From Actinomycetospora sp. NBRC 106375 (GTDB lineage: Bacteria > Actinomycetota > Actinomycetes > Mycobacteriales > Pseudonocardiaceae), in NCBI RefSeq assembly GCF_030269665.1, contig NZ_BSTS01000002.1, positions 186,001-250,000 on the forward strand: a stretch of DNA of 64,000 bases, read 5' to 3'. A model generated the notes under the pieces. That model ran no database searches and was not told the DNA's origin. It saw only the letters and a program-made list of their open reading frames with translations. The position numbers and the translations under genes were made by a program. This document shows, piece by piece, positions 41,650 to 50,809 of the stretch. Numbering within the stretch: the first letter of the stretch is position 1; every line of letters starts with the position of its first letter.

Positions 41650-43536
41650 ATGAGCACTGACACCGCCGTCGGGCCGTCTGGTCGGGAGGTGCGCCAGACC
41701 CATCGGGTCGTCATCCGCTTCGCGGGCGACTCCGGGGACGGCATGCAGCTGACCGGCGACCGGTTCACCTCCGAGGCCGCGGCCTTCGGGAACGACCTCG
41801 CGACGCTGCCGAACTTCCCCGCCGAGATCCGTGCCCCTGCCGGGACCCTCCCCGGGGTGTCGAGCTTCCAGCTCCACTTCGCGGACTACGACATCCTCAC
41901 CCCCGGCGACCGGCCCGACGTCCTCGTCGCGATGAACCCGGCGGCGCTCAAGGCGAACCTCGCCGACCTGCCCCACGGCGGCGTCCTCATCGTCAACACC
42001 GACGAGTTCACCAAGCGCAACCTCGCGAAGGTCGGCTACGAGTCCAACCCGCTCGAGGACGACTCGCTCGACCCGTACACGGTCCACCAGGTCGCGATGG
42101 CGACGCTGACCCGCGGGGCGCTCGAGCCGACGGGGATGAGCAAGAAGGACGCCGAGCGCGCGAAGAACATGTTCGCGCTCGGCCTGCTGTCCTGGATGTA
42201 CCACCGCGGCACCGAGGGCACCGAGCAGTTCCTGCGCGAGAAGTTCGCGAAGAAGCCCGAGCTCGCCGAGGCCAACATCCTCGCGTTCCGGGCCGGCTGG
42301 AACTACGGCGAGACCACCGAGAGCTTCGCGGTCACCTACGAGGTCGCGCCGGCGCGGCTGGCCGAGGGCACCTACCGCCAGATCACCGGCAACCTCGCGC
42401 TCGCCTACGGCGTCGTCGCCGCCGGGCAGCAGGCGAAGCTCCCGGTCTTCCTCGGCACCTACCCGATCACACCGGCGTCCGACGTCCTGCACGAGCTCTC
42501 GAAGCACAAGGGCATGGGCGTCACGACGTTCCAGGCCGAGGACGAGATCGCGGGCATCGGCGCCGCGCTCGGGGCGTCGTTCGGCGGCTCGCTGGGCGTC
42601 ACGTCGACCTCCGGCCCGGGTGTCGCGCTGAAGTCCGAGACGATCGGCCTCGCGGTGGCCCTCGAGCTGCCGCTGCTGATCCTCGACGTGCAGCGCGGCG
42701 GCCCGTCGACCGGCCTGCCGACGAAGACCGAGCAGGCCGACCTGCTCCAGGCCATGTACGGCCGCAACGGCGAGGCCCCGGTGCCGATCATCGCCCCGCA
42801 GTCGCCCGCCGACTGCTTCGACGCCGCGCTCGACGCGGTGCGGATGGCGCTGACCTACCGCACCCCGGTCTTCCTGCTCTCCGACGGCTCGATCGCCAAC
42901 GGCTCCGAGCCGTGGCGCATCCCCGACGTCGACGCGCTCCCCGACCTGTCGGTCACGTTCGCGACCGAGGCCAACGCCCCGGACGGCTCCGGGGAGTTCT
43001 GGCCGTACCTGCGCGACGCCGACACCCTCGCCCGCCCGTGGGCCATCCCGGGCACCGCCGGCCTCGAGCACCGCATCGGCGGGCTGGAGAAGGCCGACGG
43101 CCCGGGCACGATCTCCTACGACCCGGACAACCACGACCGCATGGTCCGGCTGCGCCAGGCGAAGATCGACGGCATCGAGGTCCCCGACCTCACCGTCCAC
43201 GACCCCGACGGTGACGCCGAGGTCCTCGTCCTGGGCTGGGGCTCGTCGTACGGGCCGATCGGGGCGGCCTGCCGCCGCGTCCGGGCCGCGGGGCTCTCGG
43301 TGGCCCAGGCGCACCTGCGCCACCTCAACCCGATGCCGCGCAACCTCGGCGACGTCCTGCGCTCGTACCGCCGCGTCGTGGCGCCCGAGATGAACCTCGG
43401 GCAGCTCTCGATGCTGCTGCGCGCGCGGTTCCTCGTCGACGCGCACTCGTACACCAAGGTCGCCGGCCTGCCGTTCCAGGCCGAGGAGCTCGCCGGCGTC
43501 CTCACCGACGCCGTGAAGGGGGACCTGCCCGCATGA
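41650..43536 (+). CDS. korA: 2-oxoacid:ferredoxin oxidoreductase, alpha subunit (KorA)
   Basis: A 628-residue fusion of the gamma and alpha domains of 2-oxoacid:ferredoxin oxidoreductases. The gamma-type domain (VVIRFAGDSGDGMQLTGDRF to about residue 190) is followed by the alpha domain (LAYGVVAAGQQAKLPVFLGT, YPITPASDVLHELSKHKGMG, and GGPSTGLPTKTEQADLLQAM). With KorB it should decarboxylate 2-oxoglutarate or a related acid to acyl-CoA and reduce ferredoxin. The stop overlaps the korB ATG (ATGA). Homologous to mycobacterial KorA, an anaerobic-type TCA-cycle alternative. Confidence 0.95.
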   Translation: MSTDTAVGPSGREVRQTHRVVIRFAGDSGDGMQLTGDRFTSEAAAFGNDLATLPNFPAEIRAPAGTLPGVSSFQLHFADYDILTPGDRPDVLVAMNPAALKANLADLPHGGVLIVNTDEFTKRNLAKVGYESNPLEDDSLDPYTVHQVAMATLTRGALEPTGMSKKDAERAKNMFALGLLSWMYHRGTEGTEQFLREKFAKKPELAEANILAFRAGWNYGETTESFAVTYEVAPARLAEGTYRQITGNLALAYGVVAAGQQAKLPVFLGTYPITPASDVLHELSKHKGMGVTTFQAEDEIAGIGAALGASFGGSLGVTSTSGPGVALKSETIGLAVALELPLLILDVQRGGPSTGLPTKTEQADLLQAMYGRNGEAPVPIIAPQSPADCFDAALDAVRMALTYRTPVFLLSDGSIANGSEPWRIPDVDALPDLSVTFATEANAPDGSGEFWPYLRDADTLARPWAIPGTAGLEHRIGGLEKADGPGTISYDPDNHDRMVRLRQAKIDGIEVPDLTVHDPDGDAEVLVLGWGSSYGPIGAACRRVRAAGLSVAQAHLRHLNPMPRNLGDVLRSYRRVVAPEMNLGQLSMLLRARFLVDAHSYTKVAGLPFQAEELAGVLTDAVKGDLPA

Positions 43537-44627
43537 CGGCCACCGATCTGCCGACTCCCGCGGTCGGCGGTCTGGACCTCGTCCCGACCACCGACGAGCA
43601 GCAGAAGGCGAAGGACTTCACCTCCGACCAGGAGGTGCGCTGGTGCCCGGGCTGCGGGGACTACGCCGTGCTGGCGTCCGTGCGCTCGTTCCTGCCGGAG
43701 CTGGGGCTGCGCCGCGAGAACATCGTGTTCGTCTCGGGCATCGGCTGCTCGTCGCGGTTCCCGTACTACCTCGACACCTACGGCATGCACTCGATCCACG
43801 GGCGCGCGCCGACGATCGCGACCGGCCTCGCGGTGACGCGTCCGGACCTCTCGGTCTGGGTCGTCACCGGTGACGGCGACGCGTTGTCGATCGGGGGCAA
43901 CCACCTGATCCACGCGCTGCGCCGCAACATGAACATCACGATCCTGCTGTTCAACAACAGGATCTACGGGCTGACCAAGGGCCAGTACTCGCCGACCTCC
44001 GAGGTCGGCAAGGTCACCAAGTCCACGCCGATGGGCTCGGTCGACGCCCCGTTCAACCCGGTGTCGCTGGCGCTGGGCGCCGAGGCGACGTTCGTGGGTC
44101 GCGCGCTGGACTCCGACCGCAAGGGCCTCACCGAGGTCCTGCGCCAGGCCGCCGCCCACCGCGGCGCCTCGCTGGTGGAGATCTTCCAGGACTGCCCGAT
44201 CTTCAACGACGGGTCGTTCGACGTCCTGCGCAAGGGCGACGACGTGGCCGAGCGGCTGATCAAGCTGGTCGACGGCGAGCCGATCCTGTTCGGCAACGAG
44301 GGCGAGTACGGCGTCGTGCGCTCGGCCTCGGGCGGGCTCGAGGTCGCCCGGGTGGCCGACGTCGGCGAGGACGCCGTCGTGGTCCACCACGCCGACGAGC
44401 AGGACCCGACCCAGTCGTTCGCGCTCTCGCGGCTCTCCGACCAGGACCTCACCCACACCATCACCGGCGTCTTCCGCAAGGTCGACCGCCCGACCTACGA
44501 CGACGGCGCGCGCGCCCAGGTCGCGGCCGCGAAGGAGCAGGCCGAGGCCCGCGGCGACAACCTCGACGCCCTCCTGCGGGGCAAGGACACCTGGGCGGTG
44601 CTCCCGGAGCCCGAGAACGAGCAGTAG
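43533..44627 (+). CDS. korB: 2-oxoacid:ferredoxin oxidoreductase, beta subunit (KorB)
   Basis: A 364-residue thiamine-diphosphate-binding beta subunit. The motif GDGDALSIGGNHLIHALRRN carries the GDG...N TPP/Mg signature. The N-terminal CPGCGDY and GIGCSSR hold cysteines of the iron-sulfur cluster, and the IHGRAPTIATGLAV stretch is typical. Coupled to korA. The operon ends at a 15-bp hairpin that lies inside the 3' end of the convergent patatin gene. Confidence 0.95.
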   Translation: MTATDLPTPAVGGLDLVPTTDEQQKAKDFTSDQEVRWCPGCGDYAVLASVRSFLPELGLRRENIVFVSGIGCSSRFPYYLDTYGMHSIHGRAPTIATGLAVTRPDLSVWVVTGDGDALSIGGNHLIHALRRNMNITILLFNNRIYGLTKGQYSPTSEVGKVTKSTPMGSVDAPFNPVSLALGAEATFVGRALDSDRKGLTEVLRQAAAHRGASLVEIFQDCPIFNDGSFDVLRKGDDVAERLIKLVDGEPILFGNEGEYGVVRSASGGLEVARVADVGEDAVVVHHADEQDPTQSFALSRLSDQDLTHTITGVFRKVDRPTYDDGARAQVAAAKEQAEARGDNLDALLRGKDTWAVLPEPENEQ

Positions 44628-44628
44628 G

Positions 44629-45564
44629 TCAGGCGACCGGGCGGGCGGCCGTGCACCACGCGTGCACGGCCGCCCGGCCCGCCGCCACCGCCTCGCGCAG
44701 CACCGCGGGGTCGGTCTCGAGCTGGCCGACATCGCGGGTGCGCAGCGGCGGGCGGATCGTCTGCACGCGGCCCGCGAACGCTCCGGTGAGCGCGGCCCCG
44801 TCGGCGAGCTGGCGCTCGTAGCGCGTCCGCCAGGCCGCGGCGGCGCCCGGCGCGGTGCGGGCGAGCAGGAGGCGCGCCAGCGCGTCCCCGCTGCGCCACG
44901 GCGGCCGGACGGGGTCGTCGGCGCGCCGCGTCCGCAGCAGCAGGACGTGCGACGCCCCGGCGGCGAGCGGTGTCCTGAACGGCAGGGTCTCGGCGAGCGC
45001 GGCGTCGAGGAAGCGCCGTCCGGACAGCACCACCGGCGGTCCGCCGAGGATCGGCAGGTGCGTCGAGGCCCGCAGCGCGGTCTTCAGGGTGGAGGTGTCG
45101 TGGACCAGCGGCCGCAGGTCGACCGAGGCGCCCGTGTCGGCGTCGGTCGCCATCGGGTGCAGCGGCGTCGCCGCTCCGCGCACGGCGTCCCAGTCGAGGG
45201 GGACGACACGCTCGTAGAGGTGGTCGACCACCCAGGCCATGTCGACGACCGGTCGCCCGACGAGGAACCGGGCGACGCCCGTCACCCGGCGCATCACCCC
45301 GGGCCGCGACCAGGCCGCCGCGCCCTCGTCCGCGGCTCCCGCGACGAACCATGCGCCGTTGACGGTGCCCGCCGACGCCCCGTGGACGGCGTCGAAGGCG
45401 TGCGCGTAGCCGCGGGCGGCGAGCTCGGCGGTCATGCCCGCGGAGAGCGTCGCCCGGCTCCCGCCGCCCTCGACGGCCAGCACGACGCGGTGCGGGTCGC
45501 CGCGGTCGCCGGGGCGGTCGCCGCGGTCCCGTCGGGCGCGCAGGACATCCAGCACGGGGTGCAC
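44629..45564 (-). CDS. patatin-like phospholipase
   Basis: A 311-residue patatin-fold lipase. The oxyanion hole is LAVEGGGSRATLSAGM, the nucleophile motif HGASAGTVNGAW (G-x-S-x-G), and the catalytic Asp is in GRRFLDAALAETLP (D-A-A in place of the usual D-G-G/A). Ser-Asp dyad enzymes of this family cleave membrane lipids. GTG 45564 and GTG 45579 are possible starts; neither has a good ribosome site. It is divergent from rarD, whose ATG overlaps this start region. Confidence 0.85.
   Translation of the reverse strand: MHPVLDVLRARRDRGDRPGDRGDPHRVVLAVEGGGSRATLSAGMTAELAARGYAHAFDAVHGASAGTVNGAWFVAGAADEGAAAWSRPGVMRRVTGVARFLVGRPVVDMAWVVDHLYERVVPLDWDAVRGAATPLHPMATDADTGASVDLRPLVHDTSTLKTALRASTHLPILGGPPVVLSGRRFLDAALAETLPFRTPLAAGASHVLLLRTRRADDPVRPPWRSGDALARLLLARTAPGAAAAWRTRYERQLADGAALTGAFAGRVQTIRPPLRTRDVGQLETDPAVLREAVAAGRAAVHAWCTAARPVA
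44642..44676. terminator. bidirectional hairpin between korB and the patatin gene
   Basis: A perfect 15-bp stem (44642-44656 with 44662-44676) and 5-base loop. It starts 15 bp after the korB stop and lies entirely within the last codons of the convergent patatin gene. Confidence 0.75.
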
Positions 45565-45566
45565 GC

Positions 45567-46508
45567 ATGAGCTTCGCACCGGCGCGGCGGACGGGTCGGA
45601 CGAGCGGTCCCGATCACGCGCGGGGCGCCGGTCGGGGGTACGCGACCGCGGTCGCCGCGTACACGCTGTGGGGGTTCTCGCCGGCCTTCTGGCCGCTGCT
45701 CGCGCCGGCGGGTGCCCTCGAGTCCCTCGCCCACCGTGTCGCGTGGACGTTGGTCGGGATGGTCGGCGTGCTGACCGTCGTGGGCCGGTGGTCGGACCTG
45801 CGCGGCCTCCCGCCGCGGACGTGGATGCTGATCACGGCCGGGTCCGTGCTCATCGCCGCGAACTGGGGCGCGTTCATCTGGGCCGCCACGCACGGCCAGG
45901 TCGTCGACTCGTCGCTGGGCTACTACGCGACCCCGCTGGTGTCGGTGCTGCTCGCGGTCGTCGTGCTGCGCGAGCGGCTGCGCCTGGCGCAGTGGGTGGC
46001 GATCGGGCTGGCGGTGGCGGCCGTCGTCGTGCTCACCGTCGGCACCGGACGGCTGCCCTGGATCACGATCGTGCTGGCGCTGAGCTTCGGCACGTACGGG
46101 CTGGTGAAGAAGCAGGTCCCGCTCGACCCGATCCCCGGGCTGACCGCCGAGGGCTTCCTGCTCGGGCCGCTGGCGATCGTCTTTCTGGTCGGGTTGCAGA
46201 TCGCCGGGATCGGCACGTTCGCGGGCCACGGCGTCGGGCACGCGCTGCTGCTCGCCGCCGCGGGGCCGATCACGGCGCTGCCGCTGCTGCTCTTCGCCGC
46301 CGGCGCGAAGCGCCTCACGCTCGCGACCCTCGGCGTGCTGCAGTACATCAACCCGACGCTGCAGTTCCTCTACGGCGTCGTCGTCGACGGCGAGCCGATG
46401 CCCGCCTCCCGCTGGGTCGGCGTCGCCCTCGTCTGGGCCGCCCTGCTCCTCTTCACCGGCGACGCCCTCCGCCGCCGCCCCGTACGTGAGCAGTTGGCGC
46501 CCCGATAG
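45567..46508 (+). CDS. rarD: RarD-type EamA transporter
   Basis: A 313-residue ten-helix drug/metabolite transporter of the RarD group (GYATAVAAYTLWGFSPAFWP, GTYGLVKKQVPLDPIPGLTA, LGVLQYINPTLQFLYGVVVD). RarD was named for chloramphenicol sensitivity; the substrate is unknown. The C-terminal 8 codons (VREQLAPR) are part of a 23-bp terminator stem shared with the convergent polyprenyl synthase. Same order as in many actinobacteria: rarD facing the nuo-linked prenyl synthase. Confidence 0.9.
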   Translation: MSFAPARRTGRTSGPDHARGAGRGYATAVAAYTLWGFSPAFWPLLAPAGALESLAHRVAWTLVGMVGVLTVVGRWSDLRGLPPRTWMLITAGSVLIAANWGAFIWAATHGQVVDSSLGYYATPLVSVLLAVVVLRERLRLAQWVAIGLAVAAVVVLTVGTGRLPWITIVLALSFGTYGLVKKQVPLDPIPGLTAEGFLLGPLAIVFLVGLQIAGIGTFAGHGVGHALLLAAAGPITALPLLLFAAGAKRLTLATLGVLQYINPTLQFLYGVVVDGEPMPASRWVGVALVWAALLLFTGDALRRRPVREQLAPR

Positions 46509-46530
46509 GGGCGCCAACTGCTCACGTACG
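46481..46530. terminator. bidirectional 23-bp hairpin terminator
   Basis: A perfect 23-bp stem (46481-46503 with 46508-46530) and 4-base loop GATA. It overlaps the end of rarD and lies 4 bp after the polyprenyl synthase stop, so it can end transcription from both sides. Confidence 0.92.
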
Positions 46531-46534
46531 CCGA

Positions 46535-47551
46535 TCAGCCCGGGCGCGCGACGGTGTAGTCGAGGAGAGCGGCGAGGGCGTGGCGGGCGGGGCCGTCGGG
46601 CAGGGCGGCGAGCTCGGCGCGGGCGGCGTCGGCGCGGGCGTCGAGCGCCGCGCGGGCCTCGCGCAGGCCGGCCGACCCGCGCAGGAGCTCGAGGGCCTCG
46701 CCCACCTCGTGGTCGTCGAGCTCGCGGGTGCCGACGCCGAGGGCGCGCAGCCGCGGGACCTCGGGACCGTCGCCGGCGAGCGTGTAGAGCACCGGCAGCG
46801 TCGCGACGCCCTCGCGCAGGTCGGTGCCGGGGGTCTTGCCCGAGTCGCCCGACGGCGAGGCGATGTCGATGATGTCGTCGGAGACCTGGAACGCGGTCCC
46901 GATGATCTCGCCGAACCGGCTCATCGCCGCGACGTGCTCGGGGGGCGCGCCCGCGAACATGGCCCCGAACCGCCCCGAGGTCGCGATCAGCGAGCCGGTC
47001 TTCTCGGCCACGACGGCGAGGTAGTGCTCGACCGCGTCCTCGCCGTCGCGCGGCCCGCGGGTCTCGCGCATCTGGCCCGTCACGAGCTCGGCGAACGTCT
47101 CCGCGATGATCCGCACGGCCTCCGGGCCCAGCTGCGAGACCAGGCGCGAGGCGTGGGCGAACAGGTAGTCGCCGGTGAGGATCGCGATCGAGTTGTCCCA
47201 CCGGGCGTTGGCGCTCTCGGCGCCGCGGCGCATGACGGCCTCGTCCATGACGTCGTCGTGGTAGAGCGTCGCGAGGTGCACGAGCTCCACCGACGTCGCC
47301 GCCACCACCACGTCGTCCGAGGTCCCGCCGGCGAGCTGGGCGGCGAGCAGCGTCAGCAGCGGGCGGAACCGCTTGCCGCCGGCCTCGATGAGGTGCAGCG
47401 AGGTGTCGGTGACGAAGCGGTAGTCGCTGTACACCTCGCGGCGCAGCAGCTCCTCGACGCGGTCGAGGCCCTCGCCGACCGCGGCGGCGAGGCCAGGGTC
47501 GGCGATGGGCAGGCCCGCGACCTGGGTCAGGGCAGGGTTGGGTCCGGACAC
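46535..47551 (-). CDS. polyprenyl diphosphate synthase (menaquinone side chain)
   Basis: A 338-residue trans-prenyltransferase. The first Asp-rich motif DDVMD is at residues 99-103, the second FQVSDDIIDIAS near residue 223, and EAGGKRFRPLLTLLAAQLAG is typical. It condenses isopentenyl diphosphate units to a long all-trans chain. The GTG start lies 4 bp after the nuoN stop, so it is the last gene of the nuo transcript. It is probably the side-chain enzyme of menaquinone, the substrate of complex I. Homologous to Rv0562-type enzymes. Confidence 0.93.
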   Translation of the reverse strand: MSGPNPALTQVAGLPIADPGLAAAVGEGLDRVEELLRREVYSDYRFVTDTSLHLIEAGGKRFRPLLTLLAAQLAGGTSDDVVVAATSVELVHLATLYHDDVMDEAVMRRGAESANARWDNSIAILTGDYLFAHASRLVSQLGPEAVRIIAETFAELVTGQMRETRGPRDGEDAVEHYLAVVAEKTGSLIATSGRFGAMFAGAPPEHVAAMSRFGEIIGTAFQVSDDIIDIASPSGDSGKTPGTDLREGVATLPVLYTLAGDGPEVPRLRALGVGTRELDDHEVGEALELLRGSAGLREARAALDARADAARAELAALPDGPARHALAALLDYTVARPG

Positions 47552-47555
47552 GGTC

Positions 47556-49169
47556 CTAGCCTAGGAAGGACAGGCCGTCGGCCCATCCCAGGACGGCGGT
47601 CGGCACGACACCGAGCAGCAGGGTCACCACGACCCCCAGTGTGATCGCCACCGTCGTGAAGGGGCCAGGCACGCTGACGGTCGGGCCGTCCGCGGCGGGC
47701 TCCGAGAAGTACATGAGGACGATCAGGCGCAGGTAGAAGAACGCCGCCACCGCGCTGACCACCAGGGCCACGATGACCAGCGGCGTCATCCCGTCGGCCA
47801 GGGCCGCCGAGAACACCGCGAACTTGGCGGTGAAGCCACTGGTCAGCGGGATGCCGGCGAGGGCCAGCATGAGGAACGTCACCGCGGCCGCGACCACCGG
47901 CGAGCGCCTCCCGAGCCCCGCCCACGCCGAGAGGTGCGTCGCCTCGCCGTCGGGGCCGCGCACCAGCGAGACCAGCCCGAACAGCGCGACCGTCGTGAAC
48001 CCGTAGGCCAGCAGGTAGAACAGCGTCGCCGAGAGCCCGGCCGGGGTGACGGCCATCGCGCCGAGCAGTAGGAAGCCTGCGTGGGCGACCGACGAGTACG
48101 CGATCATGCGCTTGACGTCGGTCTGGGTCAGGCCGAGCACGGCGCCGACCACCATCGACACGATCGCGACGATCCACAGCACGCCGCGCCACTCCCAGAC
48201 CGTGGAGCCGAACGCGACGGTGAACACCCGCAGGATCGCCCCGAACGCCGCGACCTTGGTGCACGCGGCCATGAAGGCGGTCACCGAGGTCGGGGCGCCC
48301 TGGTAGACGTCCGGGGTCCACGTGTGGAACGGGCCCACCGAGGCCTTGAAGAGCAGGCCCACCACCAGCAGCGCCAGCCCGCCGAACAGCAGCGAGTCCG
48401 GGCGCAGCGAGCCCGCGGCGGCCAGCGAGATGTCCGAGAGCTTCACCGAGTCCGCGTAGCCGTAGAGCAGCGCGAGGCCGTAGAGGAAGAACGCCGACGA
48501 GAACGCGCCGAGCAGGAAGTACTTGACCGCCGACTCCTGGCTCATCAGCCGGCGCCGGCGCGCGAGCCCGCAGAGCAGGTAGAGCGGCAGGCTGAGCACC
48601 TCGAGCGCGACGAACATCGTCAGCAGGTCGTCGGCGGCACAGAAGACGATCATCCCGCCGAGCGCGAAGAGCACGAGCGGGTAGATCTCGGTGTGGCCCT
48701 CGACGGCGTCGGTGCCGCGCGCGGCGCGACCCGAGCCGCCGGAGCCGCCGGAGCCGCCCACACGGCCGCCGCCGCGCGTCCCCGCGGAGACGCGCTCCCG
48801 GCTCTCCGCCTCGGCGAGCGCCACCGGGTCGGCCACGAAGGCGCCGCCGGGCTCGATCGACCGGTCGGCGAGCAGCAGCACGCTCGGCACGGCCAGCGCG
48901 AGCAGCGTGCCCCACAGGAACAGCGAGGGCCCGTCGACGGCGAGGGCGCCGGCGAGCGTCGTCACCGCCGGCGCGCCCGAGGTCGCGCGCACGACCACCG
49001 CGAGGAACGCGGCCACGATCGCGACGAGGGTCAGGGTGAGCTGCGCCCGCCCCCGTCCGCGCAGCGGCAGGAGCGCCTCGAGCAGCACCGACACGCACGC
49101 CGCCCCGAGAATGATCAACATGGGCGCGAGAGCGCCGTAGTCGACCGTCGGGAACGCGGGACCGGTCAT
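47556..49169 (-). CDS. nuoN: NADH-quinone oxidoreductase subunit N
   Basis: A 537-residue antiporter-like membrane subunit of complex I, one of three proton channels. The mid-membrane lysines/glutamates lie in motifs such as YPLVLFALGGMIVFCAADDL and HTWTPDVYQGAPTSVTAFMA. A Gly/Ser/Arg-rich loop near residues 125-150 (GGRVGGSGGSGGSGRAARG) is an insertion of low complexity that differs from compact homologues. The ATG overlaps the nuoM stop. Last nuo gene; the prenyl synthase follows. Confidence 0.95.
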   Translation of the reverse strand: MTGPAFPTVDYGALAPMLIILGAACVSVLLEALLPLRGRGRAQLTLTLVAIVAAFLAVVVRATSGAPAVTTLAGALAVDGPSLFLWGTLLALAVPSVLLLADRSIEPGGAFVADPVALAEAESRERVSAGTRGGGRVGGSGGSGGSGRAARGTDAVEGHTEIYPLVLFALGGMIVFCAADDLLTMFVALEVLSLPLYLLCGLARRRRLMSQESAVKYFLLGAFSSAFFLYGLALLYGYADSVKLSDISLAAAGSLRPDSLLFGGLALLVVGLLFKASVGPFHTWTPDVYQGAPTSVTAFMAACTKVAAFGAILRVFTVAFGSTVWEWRGVLWIVAIVSMVVGAVLGLTQTDVKRMIAYSSVAHAGFLLLGAMAVTPAGLSATLFYLLAYGFTTVALFGLVSLVRGPDGEATHLSAWAGLGRRSPVVAAAVTFLMLALAGIPLTSGFTAKFAVFSAALADGMTPLVIVALVVSAVAAFFYLRLIVLMYFSEPAADGPTVSVPGPFTTVAITLGVVVTLLLGVVPTAVLGWADGLSFLG

Positions 49170-50809
49170 CGCGGCACTCCGTTGGTCGGGGCGGCCGGGG
49201 CCACCGGGTCGACGGCGCCGACCTCGGACATGGTCGCCGACACCGCCGGGTCGAGGACGTCGAGGACCGGCCCGGGGAAGAACCCGAGCACGAGGACGAG
49301 GGCCACCAGCGGCGTCATGATGGCGATCTCGCCGCGGGTCAGGTCGCCGAAGCGGGCCGTGGTGCGGCGGGCCCAGGAGCCCCCGGTGTCGTCGGTGTCG
49401 TCCCCGGAGCCCATCGTCGCCGCCGACGCCGCCCCGGGCCCGTCACCGACGACGGCCGTGCCGCGCAGCGGGCCCGTGAAGACCCGCTGGTAGACCCACA
49501 GCACGTAGAGCGCCGCGAAGACGATCCCGACGGTGGCGATCACCGTGAACACGGGCCGGGTCGGGAACGCGCCGATGAGCACGAGGAACTCGCTGATGAA
49601 CGAGTTCGTGCCGGGCAGCGAGAGCGTCGAGAGGCCGGCGATGAGGAACATCCCCGCGAGCAGCGGCGCCGCGCGCCCGACGCCGCCGTACTCGGTCATC
49701 GAGGCTGTCCCGCCGCGGCGGATCAGCATGCCGACGGCGAGGAAGAGCATCGCGGTCGAGATGCCGTGGTTGACCATGTAGAGCGCCGAGCCGGCGATCG
49801 CCTGCGAGGTGAAGGCGAAGATGCCGAGCGCGATGTAGCCGAAGTGCGCGATCGAGGTGTAGGCGACGAAGCGCTTCATGTCGGTCTGCGCCGCCGCGAG
49901 CAGCGCCCCGTAGATCACGCCGATCACCGCGAGCGTCAGCACCAGCGGCGCCAGCTCCCGCGACGCCGCCGGGAACAGCGGCAGCGTGTAGCGCAGGAAC
50001 CCGAACACTCCGACCTTGTCGAGCAGGCCGACGAGGATCACGCCGCCCGCGACGGGCGCCTCGGCACCGGCGTCGGGCAGCCACGTGTGCAGCGGCACCA
50101 GCGGCGCCTTGATGGCGAACGCGGCGAAGAACCCGAGGAAGAGCGGGATCTGCGTCGACAGCGGCAGCTGCCCGGCCATCTGCTGCAGCGCCGCCCAGTC
50201 GAACGTGCCCTGCCCGAGGCGGGACTCGCTGGCGACGAACAGCCCGATCACCGACGCCAGCATGATCAGGCCGCCGAGGAACGAGTACAGGAAGAACTTC
50301 ACCGCGGCGTACTGGCGGCGCGGCCCGCCGAAGCGCCCGATGAGGAAGTACATCGGGATGAGCATCGCCTCGAACAGGACGTAGAACAGGAACACGTCGG
50401 TCGCGGCGAAGACGCCGACGAGCACGCCCTGGGTGGCCAGCATCAGCGCGGTGAACCCGGCCCCGGTGCGCCCCGGGGGCAGCTTGTCGCCCCACGCGAA
50501 GCCCAGCACGATCGGCACGAGGACCGCGAGCAGCGCGATCATCGTCAGCGCGATGCCGTCGATGCCGAGCGCGAAGCGGGTGCCGAACGCGGGGATCCAG
50601 TCGACGGCGAGCTCGCCCTGGAACCGCGGCGTGCCCGGTCCGGTCCGGAACATCGCCCACACCGCGACGACGAGCACCAGCGAGACCGCGGAGAAGCCGA
50701 GGCCGACGGCCTTGCCCGCGCGGTCGAGGTGCTCGCGGGTCGCCATGGCGCCGCAGACGGCCGCCCCGATCAGCGGGACCAGCAGCAGGGCGAGCAGCAG
50801 CGCGCTCAC
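49166..50809 (-). CDS. nuoM: NADH-quinone oxidoreductase subunit M
   Basis: A 547-residue antiporter-like subunit of complex I. It is recognised by VFLFYVLFEAMLIPMYFLIG, PLVPLHTWLPDAGAEAPVAG and KRFVAYTSIAHFGYIALGIF, which contain the conserved Glu and Lys of the half-channels. The GTG start overlaps the nuoL stop (GTGA). Confidence 0.97.
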   Translation of the reverse strand: MSALLLALLLVPLIGAAVCGAMATREHLDRAGKAVGLGFSAVSLVLVVAVWAMFRTGPGTPRFQGELAVDWIPAFGTRFALGIDGIALTMIALLAVLVPIVLGFAWGDKLPPGRTGAGFTALMLATQGVLVGVFAATDVFLFYVLFEAMLIPMYFLIGRFGGPRRQYAAVKFFLYSFLGGLIMLASVIGLFVASESRLGQGTFDWAALQQMAGQLPLSTQIPLFLGFFAAFAIKAPLVPLHTWLPDAGAEAPVAGGVILVGLLDKVGVFGFLRYTLPLFPAASRELAPLVLTLAVIGVIYGALLAAAQTDMKRFVAYTSIAHFGYIALGIFAFTSQAIAGSALYMVNHGISTAMLFLAVGMLIRRGGTASMTEYGGVGRAAPLLAGMFLIAGLSTLSLPGTNSFISEFLVLIGAFPTRPVFTVIATVGIVFAALYVLWVYQRVFTGPLRGTAVVGDGPGAASAATMGSGDDTDDTGGSWARRTTARFGDLTRGEIAIMTPLVALVLVLGFFPGPVLDVLDPAVSATMSEVGAVDPVAPAAPTNGVPR

